Source of the DNA: an uncultured Duncaniella sp.
Lineage (GTDB): Bacteria > Bacteroidota > Bacteroidia > Bacteroidales > Muribaculaceae
Length of the DNA stretch: 64,000 bases
Direction of reading: 5' to 3'
Assembly: GCA_910587165.1 (NCBI GenBank)
Contig: CAJUKP010000004.1
Coordinates: 1 to 64,000, forward strand
The notes under the pieces were generated by a model. That model saw only the letters and a list, made by a program, of their open reading frames with translations, made no database searches and was not told the DNA's origin. This document shows positions 7,382-14,971 of the stretch, in pieces (position 1 is the stretch's first letter; every line of letters begins with the position of its first letter). Position numbers and translations under genes: made by a program.

Positions 7382-9022
7382 ATGACAAATCTCAAAATCT
7401 TTCAGCGACTCATCATTTCTCTAATAGATGCCACGGCGTCCTTTTTTATTTTCCAAGTGGGGGCACTTCTTTTGGCACCTATCTATTTTTTACCATTTTT
7501 TCCCGGATATTGGGCTGTATGGTCTATTTATTATATCGTAAGCTATTGCTGCTTTAGAAAGAGTTTAGGTCAGTCTTTTTTAGGTGTTGGGATTGAGATA
7601 GATCAAAGCATAATACCATCGGGAGTAAGAATTTTTCTACGGGAATCCCTCACATCTTTTCCAGCTATAATATTCTGGACTACACGTTGGGCGCCAATAG
7701 TGCCTTGGCTTTCTATATCTGCGTTCATTATATGTATGACAGCATTAATTTTCAGAAATAAACTATTTGGCATCAAGTTGAAACGATATGATTCAAGTCC
7801 CGCCTCCTATAATTCCTGTTGGATTTATTTAACACTAATATTAGCAGGTGTATTGGCACGTGTAGTCAACATTTCATATACAGCTGACAAAGAAGTTTTG
7901 TCAAAGTCACCATTTAACACAGAGCCTCGGCCTTCGGTGTATTCCGCACAAAAATATATCGACTTCATCAAAGACAATCGCCAAAACATAAACGATTACA
8001 TAATGAGGCTTTTCAACGAATATGATCATGTGATTTTGTGTGAACGGATCCATCCGGAGATGACCCAATATGATATGATTTACAATCTTGTTACCGACAA
8101 ACGCTTTGTAGATTCAATTGGCGTTGTGTTTACTGAAATTGGTAATATAGAATCAAGGGATGCTTATAGCAGGCTTGTGGATACCTCCTTTGAAAATGAT
8201 ACACTTCTGGAAAAAAATTTAGCATCCTTTATGATGGATAACCAAACCGTGTGGCTGTTATGGACAAACACCAATTGGTTTGATTTCTTGAAAAGGATGT
8301 ATTATTTCAATCATAAAAGAAAAGATAGGATTAGAATAATGTTTTCAGACAGGAATTGGATTGACCAAAGCGAATTGGCTTTTCGTGATAGCATCATAGG
8401 TGACAATATTATCTCAACTATCAATTCTGGCAGTGTGACAAAATCTCTCATTATCATGAATTATCGACATGCTTTTCTTACACAGGGAAATGTCGGATAT
8501 TATTTGAATCGTAGTTTCCCAGGGAAAGTGGCTAATGTCATGATAAATTCTGCTAATCCAATAAAACTTATGATGCCTGTGCAGAACGGATATTGGGATG
8601 TTGCAACAGAACAAATTCACCCCGTCGAATATGCATTTGATTTCAATGATTCCCCCTTTGGCGAAGACAGTTTTGATTTTGCCCTTATGAGTAAAAAGAT
8701 GGGGTTGAAATATCAGGATATGTTCACAGGAATCATTTTCTATAAATCGCAGAGTGAGCAATATGTCAGCGATGGGTTCAACTATATTTTTGAACCTGAG
8801 AATATTAAGAAGATAGAAGAGCGTGCAGGATTGTTACCCGAAGAGGCTAAGAATCCGTACCTGTTTTTAAAAGGAGGAATTTATATCAGAGATAGTTTAG
8901 AAATGTTTGGTGTTATTGTGCGGATTGCAAATCTCACTATAATAGGAGTGATACTTTTCTCGTTGCTCTTAAATGGTATCATGTGGTTTTTTATTTATAA
9001 AAGACGTAGTAATCGAGGATAA
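7382..9022 (+). CDS. RDD-like membrane domain fused to EreA/ChaN-like domain
   Basis: 546 aa, not a recognised named protein. Residues ~1-140 resemble an RDD domain: FQRLIISLIDATASFFIF, a hydrophobic stretch, and SLGQSFLGVGIEID, which matches the RDD motif of the type TxGKRLLGLRV. Another membrane segment lies near 145-165. Residues ~180-480 look soluble and carry ILCERIHPEMTQYDMIYNLV then VVFTEIG, and later LIIMNYRHAF. This pattern (E-x-x-H-x-E early, E after a strand, then a NxxH strand) recalls the erythromycin-esterase/ChaN/TIKI fold. A final helix near 510-535 ends in KRRSNRG. The gene is more AT-rich than its neighbours and has its own terminator. Function unknown; a membrane-tethered hydrolase or haem-type ligand binder is possible. 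Confidence 0.6.
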   Translation: MTNLKIFQRLIISLIDATASFFIFQVGALLLAPIYFLPFFPGYWAVWSIYYIVSYCCFRKSLGQSFLGVGIEIDQSIIPSGVRIFLRESLTSFPAIIFWTTRWAPIVPWLSISAFIICMTALIFRNKLFGIKLKRYDSSPASYNSCWIYLTLILAGVLARVVNISYTADKEVLSKSPFNTEPRPSVYSAQKYIDFIKDNRQNINDYIMRLFNEYDHVILCERIHPEMTQYDMIYNLVTDKRFVDSIGVVFTEIGNIESRDAYSRLVDTSFENDTLLEKNLASFMMDNQTVWLLWTNTNWFDFLKRMYYFNHKRKDRIRIMFSDRNWIDQSELAFRDSIIGDNIISTINSGSVTKSLIIMNYRHAFLTQGNVGYYLNRSFPGKVANVMINSANPIKLMMPVQNGYWDVATEQIHPVEYAFDFNDSPFGEDSFDFALMSKKMGLKYQDMFTGIIFYKSQSEQYVSDGFNYIFEPENIKKIEERAGLLPEEAKNPYLFLKGGIYIRDSLEMFGVIVRIANLTIIGVILFSLLLNGIMWFFIYKRRSNRG

Positions 9023-9130
9023 CGGTTTATATGATAGCCCTACAAGAGAACAGAACCTTTCGTATGGCTGAATAGTTTTCCTATCATTAAACCTGCTGAG
9101 AACTTCAATATCGTCATTCGATAATAGAAA

Positions 9131-9177
9131 CAAGTACCGGCATATACAAAAGATTATGTCGGCACTTGTCTTTTCTT
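9131..9177 (+). terminator. Rho-independent terminator after the RDD fusion gene
   Basis: CAAGTACCGGCATA (9131-9144) pairs with TATGTCGGCACTTG (9155-9168) with one mismatch and one wobble, followed by TCTTTTCTT. It lies about 110 bp after the stop. Confidence 0.65.
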
Positions 9178-9190
9178 ATCGGGATTGTAT

Positions 9191-9211
9191 CCGGTCATAT
9201 TTCCTGACCGG
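9191..9211 (-). terminator. Hairpin downstream of hcp
   Basis: CCGGTCA (9191-9197) and TGACCGG (9205-9211) form a 7-bp stem beyond the hcp stop on the minus strand. It lacks a T tract, so the terminator call is weak. Confidence 0.35.
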
Positions 9212-9260
9212 CCCTTACCTACTCCACGGTAGGGAGATGATATATTGTCGGGGAAGTCTT

Positions 9261-10907
9261 CTAATTGATGAGGTTTTTAATGTCATCTTCAACGGTTGAG
9301 ATCGTGCCGATATGGAATTTCTCCTGCAGCACTTTCAGTATGTCGGGAGTGAAGAAAGCCGGGAGTGTAGGGCCGGTGTGAATGTTCTGCACACCGAGCG
9401 ACAGCAGTGCCAGAAGCACGATCACAGCTTTCTGTTCGTACCACGCTATGTTATAGACTATAGGCAGATCGTTGACCGACGGCACTTTAAGCGCGTCCTT
9501 CAGTGCGAGCGCTATGCGCACGAGCGAGTAGGAATCGTTACACTGTCCGGCATCGAGTACGCGGGGCACACCCTCGATATCCCCGAGCGGAAGTTTGATG
9601 TAACGGTATTTGGCACATCCCGCCGTAAGGATAACGCAATCTTCCGGCAACGCCTCGGCAAACTTGGTATAGTAATCGCGGCTCGGCATTCGGCCGTCGC
9701 ATCCGGCCATTACAACAAACTTGCGAATCTTGCCACGGTTGATAAGGTCGATGATCTTCGGGGCGAGGGTCACCACCTGATGATGTGCGAACCCTCCGGT
9801 TATCTCGCCATGTTCAATTTCGGTGGGTGGCGGACATTTTTGCGCGTGCGCGATTAGTTCGGAGAAATCTTTCGGATGTCCATCGGGAATATGGTGCGTC
9901 CCCGGCATACCGACAACACCTGTCGTATAGACGCGGTCCATATAGGTGCAGTTGCCGCGTGGAGGCACGATGCAATTGGTGGTGAAGAGGAAGACGCCGT
10001 TGAATTTCTCAAACTCGGTGGTCTGCTTCCACCATGCGTTGCCATAGTTTCCGGCAAAGTGAGGATATTTCTTGAAAAACGGATAATAGTGTCCGGGGAG
10101 CATTTCGGAGTGGGTATAGACATCCACCCCCTTGTCTTTTGTCTGCTCCAGCAGTTCCTCCAGATCCTTCAGGTCGTGGCCGCTGATAAGGATTCCCGGA
10201 CGGTTGCGCACACCGATGTCAACCTTTGTGACTTCTGGATTACCATACGTCGAGGTATTGGCGCGGTCGAGAAGATCCATAACCTTCACACCTCCGTCGC
10301 CTACCTCAAGCACCAGTGACAACAGCTCTCCGACGCTCATGTCGGGACGTGCGGTCTCAGCCATTGAGTTCTCTATTATCGCATACACATCCTCATCCTC
10401 ATATCCGAGATTGGCGGCATGGCGGGCGTAAGCTGACATACCCTTGCAGCCATATATCGCAAGTTGTTTCAGTCCACGTATATCCTCATCCGGTTCGGCA
10501 AGGACTCCGGTGAATGATTCACATTTGTCAGCCTCGTCAGGCGTGGCGAAAAATTCCACTTGCGGGAGGTCGGGTAGCTCAATCCCTCGTTTCTTGGCAG
10601 TTCCGGCAAGGATATTTTTCAGTTCAAAAGCCTTGCGGATAAAGCCATCGAGAGAATCATTGTCGAAGTTCGCGTTAGTGATTGTGGTAAACAGCGCATC
10701 AATCACGAAATGGCTCGCATCACGGTCGGGCTCACCCTTCTCGCGCAATGCGCGGTTGATTATCGCAATGCCACGGACAGCATAAAGCAGCAGATCCATT
10801 CTCGCAGATGTGTCGGCGTGTTTACCGCATACACCCTGAAGCTCGCAACCTTTGCCGCGTGCCGTCTCCTGACATTGGTAGCAGAACATTGTCGGTCGGT
10901 TTTCCAT
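9261..10907 (-). CDS. hcp: Hybrid-cluster protein / hydroxylamine reductase
   Basis: 548 aa, the usual length for class III Hcp. The N-terminal FCYQCQETARGKGCELQGVC gives the Cys ligands (Cys9, 12, 21, 27) of the [4Fe-4S] or [2Fe-2S] cluster. Later conserved segments include GISGHDLKDLEELLEQ-type text, TNCIVPP, VVMAGCDGRMPSRDYYT, and DAGQCNDSYSLVRIAL, which supply hybrid-cluster ligands. The family reduces nitric oxide or hydroxylamine under anaerobic nitrosative stress in the cytoplasm. The ATG at 10907 is preferred over a TTG two codons earlier. There is no adjacent hcr reductase, as in many anaerobes. The upstream 150 bp hold no clear consensus promoter. Confidence 0.95.
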   Translation of the reverse strand: MENRPTMFCYQCQETARGKGCELQGVCGKHADTSARMDLLLYAVRGIAIINRALREKGEPDRDASHFVIDALFTTITNANFDNDSLDGFIRKAFELKNILAGTAKKRGIELPDLPQVEFFATPDEADKCESFTGVLAEPDEDIRGLKQLAIYGCKGMSAYARHAANLGYEDEDVYAIIENSMAETARPDMSVGELLSLVLEVGDGGVKVMDLLDRANTSTYGNPEVTKVDIGVRNRPGILISGHDLKDLEELLEQTKDKGVDVYTHSEMLPGHYYPFFKKYPHFAGNYGNAWWKQTTEFEKFNGVFLFTTNCIVPPRGNCTYMDRVYTTGVVGMPGTHHIPDGHPKDFSELIAHAQKCPPPTEIEHGEITGGFAHHQVVTLAPKIIDLINRGKIRKFVVMAGCDGRMPSRDYYTKFAEALPEDCVILTAGCAKYRYIKLPLGDIEGVPRVLDAGQCNDSYSLVRIALALKDALKVPSVNDLPIVYNIAWYEQKAVIVLLALLSLGVQNIHTGPTLPAFFTPDILKVLQEKFHIGTISTVEDDIKNLIN

Positions 10908-11067
10908 AATCAATTTATCACGTTTAATATGTACAAGTTAACGGATAAGGCTCATGAATCTTTACTATTCCTGGTTAGTAAACGACTTAAAAGCACTATG
11001 TTCTGAAAACGCACTCAATCGAGCAAAGGTTCATCAAACTTAATCTATCTGTACAATCATTTGCCAT

Positions 11068-12924
11068 TCAGAGATTGACCTTAAATCCTCCCATAGCTGT
11101 AAATCCGGGCATCTCATAACCGCGGTTTATCATGTAGCGGGCATCAGTGATGTTCTCCAGACGGGTGAATATATCCACGTAGCGGCAGATGCTGTATGTA
11201 AGTTTAAGATTAAGCAGGGTATAATCCTGATGCTTTACATCATCGGCTACATACAGTCCACCAACACCCTTCACATCCGCGGAGATCTTCAGTTTTTTCA
11301 ATAGTGTGTATTCCGCACCGAGGTAGTACTGATTTTTTGGCGCACCGACGAGATTGTCCAACGACGTGTGCAGATAACTGTATGATGCGAACAGCCACAG
11401 ATTGTCGGCAGGATTGCTCTTTGCAGTAATCTCGATACCTTTGTTGATGAACCTGCCGGTGTTGACATTTTTGTTGTCAACCACCTGTATCATATCTGTC
11501 CCTCGGCTGAAATAGGCTGTGATGTCGGCCGAGAAGTATCTGGAAAAATGTTTCCCGGCAGACACCTCATAGTTCATCATCTTCTCCGGTTGAAGGTCAG
11601 GATTGGCCATACGGTAGAGATACAGCTCGCGGAACGACGGGTTGCGGTAGCCCATGGCAAGAGTGCCCTTGACGGTAAAACCTTTCCCTGGATTTAGAGC
11701 GAAGCCGAATTGAGGAATCCACTGTGTGTCGAACTTATCACTGTTTGCCATCCTCAGTCCGCCGTTCAGATTGAGCAGTTCCCCTGCCAGACTTTGCGAC
11801 AAAGTGATGTAAGGGGAATATTCCGTGATTCTTTTCCTCCCTATGGTGCTCATTGAGCCTTCCGTATGGTTATTTCCACCGGAAACCGGGATCTCGCCGG
11901 AATAAACATCGAAATCAAAACCTACCGTAGCCGAGGCTCCGTGCCAGGGGCTGAAATTCTGATAAGCCATTACGCCGAAACGGTCATCCTTACTATGAAA
12001 ATGCCTGGGATCATCGACGGAATGGTTGCCATAACTGTAATATGCCCTTACCAAACCATTTGTTGATGCGTAGCGGTTGGTCGCGCTCAGAGAGGCCTCG
12101 CCTCGTGTGATGCTCTGACGGTAAATATCTGTTGATTCCGGATCTGACAGCTTGGGGTAAATCGGATCATTGCCTTTGAAGTGCATGAGCGTATAGTCGG
12201 CAGTCGCTTTCCATACCGAAGAAAAGTCATATCCCATCTTCACATAACCGTCGGCCTGATTGAAATCAAAATCTTTCACATTGCCGTCAGTACGGTTGTA
12301 GGAAGCGGAGACCAATGAGGAGAACTTGCCTAAACGGATGGTGTTGGTGACAGATGAGAGCCAGGTATTGTATGAACCATATTGAGATGAAATGGTCGTC
12401 CTGACACCGCGGTCATGTGGATTCTTCGTGATCACATTGATAGCACCCGCCATAGCGTTTGATCCGTAAAGCACCGAACCGGGCCCGCGGAGCACCTCCA
12501 CGCGTTCCACATATTCCTTGTCGTAGAAATCCGCAATGTGATGGGAATAGATTCCGGCGAACTGCGGTTGCCCGTCAACCATCATAAGCACGGCGGAGGC
12601 TCTGTCGCCCCCCACCCCACGCAACTTGATGTGGCCGGAACCGCCATTGCTCACACCGAAACCGAAAATGCTGCGTTCGGATACAAACAGACTGGGAACC
12701 ATCCCTGATATGGCAGACAGAACCTGGGTCGAACCTGTTGATTCAAGTCTTTCCTGTCCCACCACAGAGACGGAATAAGGCAACAGACGGGTTTCAACCC
12801 CGGAGTTGGTGCCTGTCACCACAACCTCATTCAGTTGCCTTATACTGTCGGTCGTTTCCACCGCCCCGACTACAGGCACTGTCACGGATAACAACGCCAC
12901 CGAAACGATTGACTTGCAGTTCAT
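11068..12924 (-). CDS. TonB-dependent outer-membrane receptor (CirA/BtuB-like)
   Basis: 618 aa. A signal peptide (MNCKSIVSVALLSVTVPVVG) is followed by the plug domain, with the typical LNEVVVTGT start, an IKLRGVGGDRA segment and YVERVEVLRGPGSVLYGSNA, then a 22-strand barrel ending in a Phe-poor terminal strand (GGFKVNL). It lacks the extra CarboxypepD-like domain of SusC proteins and no SusD partner is near, so it probably imports a metal complex, haem, cobalamin or siderophore. It starts 7 bp after the DUF362 gene, so the two are probably co-transcribed. Confidence 0.9.
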   Translation of the reverse strand: MNCKSIVSVALLSVTVPVVGAVETTDSIRQLNEVVVTGTNSGVETRLLPYSVSVVGQERLESTGSTQVLSAISGMVPSLFVSERSIFGFGVSNGGSGHIKLRGVGGDRASAVLMMVDGQPQFAGIYSHHIADFYDKEYVERVEVLRGPGSVLYGSNAMAGAINVITKNPHDRGVRTTISSQYGSYNTWLSSVTNTIRLGKFSSLVSASYNRTDGNVKDFDFNQADGYVKMGYDFSSVWKATADYTLMHFKGNDPIYPKLSDPESTDIYRQSITRGEASLSATNRYASTNGLVRAYYSYGNHSVDDPRHFHSKDDRFGVMAYQNFSPWHGASATVGFDFDVYSGEIPVSGGNNHTEGSMSTIGRKRITEYSPYITLSQSLAGELLNLNGGLRMANSDKFDTQWIPQFGFALNPGKGFTVKGTLAMGYRNPSFRELYLYRMANPDLQPEKMMNYEVSAGKHFSRYFSADITAYFSRGTDMIQVVDNKNVNTGRFINKGIEITAKSNPADNLWLFASYSYLHTSLDNLVGAPKNQYYLGAEYTLLKKLKISADVKGVGGLYVADDVKHQDYTLLNLKLTYSICRYVDIFTRLENITDARYMINRGYEMPGFTAMGGFKVNL

Positions 12925-12931
12925 GACGGTC

Positions 12932-13879
12932 TTATTTGTCCAAATCGACTATTTCATATTCAAGAGAGCCAAGACCTATAGCAGCCGCATGATCTATGGT
13001 GTGGAGTCCATGGCGGCTGTTGATACGTTCAATCAGCGGTGCATTGTCATTGCCTTCGGTCGGGTGCATATTGAATATTATATCCACACAAGCCTTGTCA
13101 AGTGCCACCGGGTCAGTCGATGCAAGGATACCGAAATCTTTCAGCAGCACTTCTGACGGATGTGCGTCGCAGTCACAATCCACCGACATATTGTTCATGA
13201 CGTTTATATAGATGATATTCTCTCCGAAATAATCATCCACAGCCTGTGCCGCTGCCGCCATTGACTCAAGGAAGAGATCCTGTTCGGCGATGTTCTGCCA
13301 CATCTCTTCTGTCTTGTCTGTCTTGCCGGCTGTGTGTATATAGGCTTTCCCATCCGCCGAAGCCACTCCTATACTCGCATTTTTCAGCACTCCACCGTAA
13401 CCGCCCATCGCGTGTCCTTTGAAATGTGCGAGATTGATCATGTAATCGTATCTTGAAAGATGATCTCCCACAATGTCATATCTGATGTGGCGTTTGTCAC
13501 GCACAGGTATCCTCATCTGTCCTTCCTCATCCATCAGGTCAACAGGGGCTATTGTGTCAAAACCATGTTCATGTATAGTCTGCCAATGCGCCTCGACTGT
13601 GTTACGCTTACCCGCGTATGCGGTGTTGCACTCCACAATCGTTCCGTGGACTGTATCTACCAGTTGACTTATCAATGTCGGTTTGAGATAGTTGGGATTG
13701 CCAGCCTCCCCTGTACTTATCTTGACAGCCACCCGGTGTCCTTCAGCAGGGCGGCCGAGAGCTTCATATATTCTTATAAGTGCCTCGGGCGAGATCTCAC
13801 GGGTCAAATAAACCTTTGACTGTGCAGATGTCATCATTGCGGTCAATGTAATGACAATTAAAAGGAAACTTCGTTTCAT
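12932..13879 (-). CDS. DUF362 domain protein, exported
   Basis: 315 aa from the ATG at 13879, preferred over one five codons upstream because it directly opens the signal peptide MKRSFLLIVITLTAMMTSAQ. The body matches DUF362: VAVKISTGEAGNPNYLKP, NLAHFKGHAMGGYGGVLKN, and a later DPVALDKACVDII. Cys pairs of ferredoxin-like DUF362 proteins are not evident apart from CDCDAHP. Family members are tied to Fe-S or flavin-dependent redox chemistry but the role is not settled. Placement as first gene of an operon with a TonB receptor suggests periplasmic handling of the imported ligand (inference). Confidence 0.8.
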   Translation of the reverse strand: MKRSFLLIVITLTAMMTSAQSKVYLTREISPEALIRIYEALGRPAEGHRVAVKISTGEAGNPNYLKPTLISQLVDTVHGTIVECNTAYAGKRNTVEAHWQTIHEHGFDTIAPVDLMDEEGQMRIPVRDKRHIRYDIVGDHLSRYDYMINLAHFKGHAMGGYGGVLKNASIGVASADGKAYIHTAGKTDKTEEMWQNIAEQDLFLESMAAAAQAVDDYFGENIIYINVMNNMSVDCDCDAHPSEVLLKDFGILASTDPVALDKACVDIIFNMHPTEGNDNAPLIERINSRHGLHTIDHAAAIGLGSLEYEIVDLDK

Positions 13880-14208
13880 AATATTTCTATCCATTTGGTT
13901 TTATATCTTATCCATAATGTGCCGTTCTCAATGCGCTCAACGCTTTCCAGTGATAATATTACCTCTTTATTCATGCATATCTTATTTTGGATGATGCAAA
14001 ATTAATATCTTCTAACCAGATAAACTTACCATAAATACGGATTTGATAACCATAATTACATAATCATCCCAGATATCATACATATATGGAATGTGATCAC
14101 CCGGCAAATTATATCTAAAAACTGTGTAAGCTCCAGGTCCCCATGCCGGTAAAAACGACCGGATACTGCATATTATTTCCCCGTATCCAAAAAACAGGCT
14201 TATCCTGA
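13880..14208. other. Intergenic stretch with the DUF362 promoter
   Basis: On the minus strand TAATTTTG (plus 13997-14004) fits the -7 element and gives a leader of about 110 nt for the DUF362-TonB receptor operon. The rest, between this and the end of the Fur-type gene, holds only a 69-codon GTG frame (14012-14221) with no domain features, which is not called. No cobalamin riboswitch signature was recognised in the leader. Confidence 0.45.
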
Positions 14209-14628
14209 TTATATGTTGCACTTAGGGCAGATACCCTTGATCATATAGTTGATCGAATGTGGTCTGAACCCTTCCGGCATATCAATCACCGGCACTTTCG
14301 CTGTTTTAAAACAATACGTTTCCTTGCAATTCTCACAATAGAAATGGGCGTGCTGATCGTTTATGCTATGGCTGTGCGAGCTCTGGCAAAGCTCATATTT
14401 AAGTGAGCGGCTCCCGTCCTCAATCACATGGACCACATCTTTTTCCGCAAAAAGCTCAAGCACACGGAAGATACTGGCCTTGTCCATTGAAAATTCCAAC
14501 GACATTTCCAGATAGGCAAGATTGACCGGATGCGAGACTTTCATTAGTTCCTTCATCACAAGAATTCGGTTTGCGGTAGCCTTGATTCCCTTACCGTTCA
14601 AATAATCCTCTATATCGGTGTTATCCAT
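14209..14628 (-). CDS. Fur-family metalloregulator, Zur-like
   Basis: 139 aa from the ATG at 14628, which opens MDNTDIEDYLNGKGIKATAN; upstream extension to 14766 would run through the promoter. The winged helix covers about residues 10-80 (ATANRILVMKELMK, then DKASIFRVLELFAEKDVV). His-rich SSHSHSINDQHAHFYCENC and the C-terminal CPKC give regulatory and structural zinc sites. It is transcribed divergently from an HMA protein and a Zn/Cd/Pb ATPase, with a perfect palindrome between, so it probably senses zinc or a related metal and controls both directions. It could also be a broader Fur; zinc is inferred from context. Confidence 0.85.
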   Translation of the reverse strand: MDNTDIEDYLNGKGIKATANRILVMKELMKVSHPVNLAYLEMSLEFSMDKASIFRVLELFAEKDVVHVIEDGSRSLKYELCQSSHSHSINDQHAHFYCENCKETYCFKTAKVPVIDMPEGFRPHSINYMIKGICPKCNI

Positions 14629-14643
14629 AATTATGTTTTTGTG

Positions 14644-14651
14644 CAAAGTTA
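14644..14651 (-). promoter_or_regulatory. -7 element of the Fur-type gene
   Basis: Read on the minus strand this is TAACTTTG, 16 bp before the regulator ATG, so the mRNA leader would be only about 10 nt. Confidence 0.6.
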
Positions 14652-14686
14652 CAACTATTTTTTTATTGACTGGCGCTTTATCAGAA

Positions 14687-14703
14687 TTGCAACCTGGTTG
14701 CAA
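14687..14703. promoter_or_regulatory. Operator palindrome in the metal-homeostasis divergent promoter
   Basis: TTGCAACCTGGTTGCAA is a perfect 8-1-8 inverted repeat. It sits between the two divergent -7 boxes and just upstream of the plus-strand one. Size and symmetry fit a Fur-family (Zur/Fur/PerR) dimer site; assignment to the adjacent regulator is inference. Confidence 0.75.
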
Positions 14704-14714
14704 GAAATCTTCCG

Positions 14715-14722
14715 TAACTTTG
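14715..14722 (+). promoter_or_regulatory. -7 element of the HMA/P1B-ATPase operon
   Basis: TAACTTTG lies 32 bp before the HMA start codon and 11 bp after the operator, so a bound regulator would overlap the upstream promoter half. Confidence 0.65.
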
Positions 14723-14753
14723 CAACCGTAAATCAAACCGGACAATATTATAT

Positions 14754-14969
14754 ATGAGCAAGACATTCAAAATTGAGGTTGACTGCGCGAACTGCGCCAA
14801 TCTCGTGGAAGACGCCGCAAAAAAAGTCAATGGAGTGAAAGACTTGTCTATCTCTTTCATGACACAGAAAATGAAAGTCGCTTTTGAGGATGACGCCGAT
14901 CAGGAAACTGTGATGGCTGAAGTGCTGAAAGTGGCCAGAAAAGTTGAGCCTGACTTCGAAATCCACTGA
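14754..14969 (+). CDS. Stand-alone heavy-metal-associated (HMA) domain protein
   Basis: 71 aa, a single ferredoxin-like HMA domain. Cys11 and Cys14 (DCANCAN) form the metal-binding CxxC loop; the rest (KKVNGVKDLSISF, KMKVAFEDDADQETVMAEVL) follows the beta-alpha-beta pattern. DCANC, with an Asp before the first Cys, is the form seen in Zn/Cd/Pb-type ATPase N-domains, not the Cu type (MxCxxC). It ends 2 bp before the ATPase gene, whose product lacks this domain, so it is probably the ATPase's metal-delivery domain made as a separate polypeptide. Confidence 0.9.
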   Translation: MSKTFKIEVDCANCANLVEDAAKKVNGVKDLSISFMTQKMKVAFEDDADQETVMAEVLKVARKVEPDFEIH

Positions 14970-14971
14970 CT

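Noticed and set aside
13880..13990. Cobalamin riboswitch before the DUF362-TonB receptor operon
   Set aside because: The predicted leader of about 110 nt is too short and no B12-box-like sequence was seen.
14012..14221. 69-codon GTG frame between the Fur-type and DUF362 genes
   Set aside because: No domain, signal or family pattern, no ATG start, and it crosses the DUF362 promoter region's upstream side.
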